In this document: positions 5,523 to 6,259 of the stretch, in pieces
How positions within the stretch are numbered: the first letter of the stretch is position 1
How the letters are laid out: every line of letters begins with the position of its first letter
From: Pseudomonadota bacterium
GTDB lineage: Bacteria > Pseudomonadota > Gammaproteobacteria > Xanthomonadales > Xanthomonadaceae
Length of the DNA stretch: 6,259 nucleotides
Assembly: GCA_019348095.1 (NCBI GenBank)
Contig: JAHWKC010000138.1
Coordinates: 1-6,259 of the forward strand
Direction: 5' to 3'
Program-made: the position numbers and the translations under genes
Notes under the pieces: generated by a model
Told to the model about the DNA's origin: nothing
Database searches by the model: none
Seen by the model: the letters and a program-made list of their open reading frames with translations, nothing else

Positions 5523-6074
5523 TCAATGCGGTTGTTGCGACGGTGAGCCTTTCGAGGAGGAACCGCTCGATGTCGAGCCGCTCGACGCGGAACCACCGGA
5601 GGACGAGGACGAGCCGGCGCCGATCTCCTGCGAGCGGCCATCGCTGCTGCCCGAAGCACTGCTCTTGACCCGCAGGCGGTTGTCGACCTGCTTGACGCCG
5701 CTGCAGGCATCGACCAGGTCCTCGGCGCGATGTTTCATCCAGCGCTCCGTCACCGAGCCCTCCAGCGTCACTGAGCCACCCTCGGCCTTGACCTCGATGT
5801 CGCTGGCGTCGATATCGTGGTCATCGGTCAGCCGTTCGCAGACGTCCTCGAGAATCCGCTCGTCCGAGCGGGTGTACTGCTTGGGGCCGCGACCGCGGTG
5901 GCTCTGGCCCAGCTGCTGGCCGCCGTGCTGCGAGCCGACCGAGCTGGGGGTGCCGCCCGAAGGTGGCCGTGTAGGTGCTGTGCCGCAGCGCGAGCCGGCC
6001 GAACTGGCCGTGGACTGCGCCACTGTCGGCGTCGCTGGGCTGGTGCAGGTTGCTCTGCCCGGCATCGGCCTCAC
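5523..6074 (-). CDS. BON-domain protein, amino-terminal part and start unresolved
   Basis: The frame encodes a BON domain (residues 71-137 counting from GTG 6074; about 5864-5664), the lipid/envelope-associated fold of the OsmY family. Ahead of it is a Gly/Gln-rich linker ending HRGRGPKQYTRSDERI, a pattern that recurs in stress-related BON proteins of this bacterial family. After it comes a Ser/Gly-rich low-complexity tail of about 45 residues. No signal peptide is visible. The start is doubtful. GTG 6074, ATG 6065 and GTG 6023 are all in frame, but the codons before about 5960 lack the expected third-position bias and coincide with the conserved end of the SDR gene in another frame. Credible coding therefore begins near 5960, where no good start codon exists. 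Relatives as I recall them carry a longer Gly/Tyr/Arg-rich N-terminus, so this copy looks 5'-truncated, possibly a pseudogene. The BON assignment is firm; intactness is not. Confidence 0.7.
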   Translation of the reverse strand: MRPMPGRATCTSPATPTVAQSTASSAGSRCGTAPTRPPSGGTPSSVGSQHGGQQLGQSHRGRGPKQYTRSDERILEDVCERLTDDHDIDASDIEVKAEGGSVTLEGSVTERWMKHRAEDLVDACSGVKQVDNRLRVKSSASGSSDGRSQEIGAGSSSSSGGSASSGSTSSGSSSKGSPSQQPH

Positions 6075-6258
6075 GCCGGCGCTGCTGACGGCGGAAGACC
6101 TGCCCTCCGGCGGCGAGCAGGCGATCGGTCAGCGCCGGGCTGAACCGCTCGAGCAGGTCGAGCTGCCGGGCTGCTGCACCGACGTAGATGTCCCGCCGCG
6201 GGTGGGTGGCGGCGAAGACGATCGCCTTGGCGACGACCTCCGGCTGGTACACGGGTGG
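5821..6258 (-). CDS. Short-chain dehydrogenase/reductase (SDR), C-terminal part only
   Basis: The frame enters from the right edge and shows 145 residues, so the Rossmann core with the nucleotide-binding Gly motif and the Tyr/Lys catalytic pair lies outside. The visible start PPVYQPEVVAKAI, followed by HPRRDIYVG, then an SPALTDRL helix and an SNLHQP stretch, matches the C-terminal extension of a large SDR group often annotated only as SDR family oxidoreductase. Substrate is unknown; NAD(P)H use is inferred from the family. The GTG at 6252 is internal. The family-like sequence reaches about RHSTYTATF (near 5958). After about 5940 the frame loses its third-position G/C bias (9 of 20 codons end in A or T) and overlaps the BON coding sequence until TGA at 5823-5821. 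The last 40 residues therefore look like out-of-frame read-through instead of true SDR sequence. Confidence 0.75.
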   Translation of the reverse strand, partial: PPVYQPEVVAKAIVFAATHPRRDIYVGAAARQLDLLERFSPALTDRLLAAGGQVFRRQQRRREADAGQSNLHQPSDADSGAVHGQFGRLALRHSTYTATFGRHPQLGRLAARRPAAGPEPPRSRPQAVHPLGRADSRGRLRTADR

Positions 6259-6259
6259 C

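Noticed and set aside
5471..5668. A 65-codon open frame on the + strand over the BON tail
   Set aside because: It is Arg/Ser-rich and is the antisense of the Ser/Gly-coding repeats of the BON gene.
5817..6143. A 108-codon open frame on the + strand opposite the SDR/BON junction
   Set aside because: Ala/Arg-rich shadow with no domain; the - strand frames carry clear SDR and BON sequence.

Overview
The window looks like chromosomal DNA of a GC-rich gammaproteobacterium, most likely of the Xanthomonadaceae/Lysobacteraceae (Lysobacter, Luteimonas, Stenotrophomonas and relatives). The reasons are the strong G/C bias at third codon positions, the wealth of PAS/GAF sensor kinases, and short extragenic palindromes that begin with GTAG, a repeat class known from this family. 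The genus is an inference; no rRNA or other marker gene is present.

Positions 1-5205 hold three sensor histidine kinases in a row on the + strand. The first (1-1674, start cut off by the window) is a hybrid kinase: PAS - PAS - HisKA - HATPase - receiver. The second (1813-3927, TTG start) is another hybrid kinase: PAS - GAF - coiled coil - HisKA - HATPase - receiver. The third (4075-5205) is a simpler cytoplasmic kinase with an RsbRD-type N-terminal domain, HisKA and HATPase, and no receiver. No Hpt protein, DNA-binding regulator or other output gene is visible. The receivers must therefore act on partners outside the window or on the kinases themselves. The third gene has its own AT-rich promoter region with a perfect inverted repeat over the likely -10, and is visibly less GC-rich than its neighbours.

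Positions 5206-5522 are non-coding, between convergent genes. They carry an inverted pair of GTAG palindromes and a third, imperfect GTAG-type repeat.

Positions 5523-6258 are read on the - strand. The 3' part of a short-chain dehydrogenase (SDR) gene enters from the right edge and runs, without its own stop or any intergenic gap, into the coding sequence of a BON-domain protein in another frame. The switch in codon bias between the two frames lies within about 20 bases (5941-5960). This looks like a deletion or frameshift junction and is the least ordinary thing in the window.

I see no RNA gene, CRISPR array, insertion sequence or phage gene. The core of the window is an ordinary cluster of signalling genes. 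The points worth checking are the SDR/BON junction, the repeats, and the promoter and composition of the third kinase.
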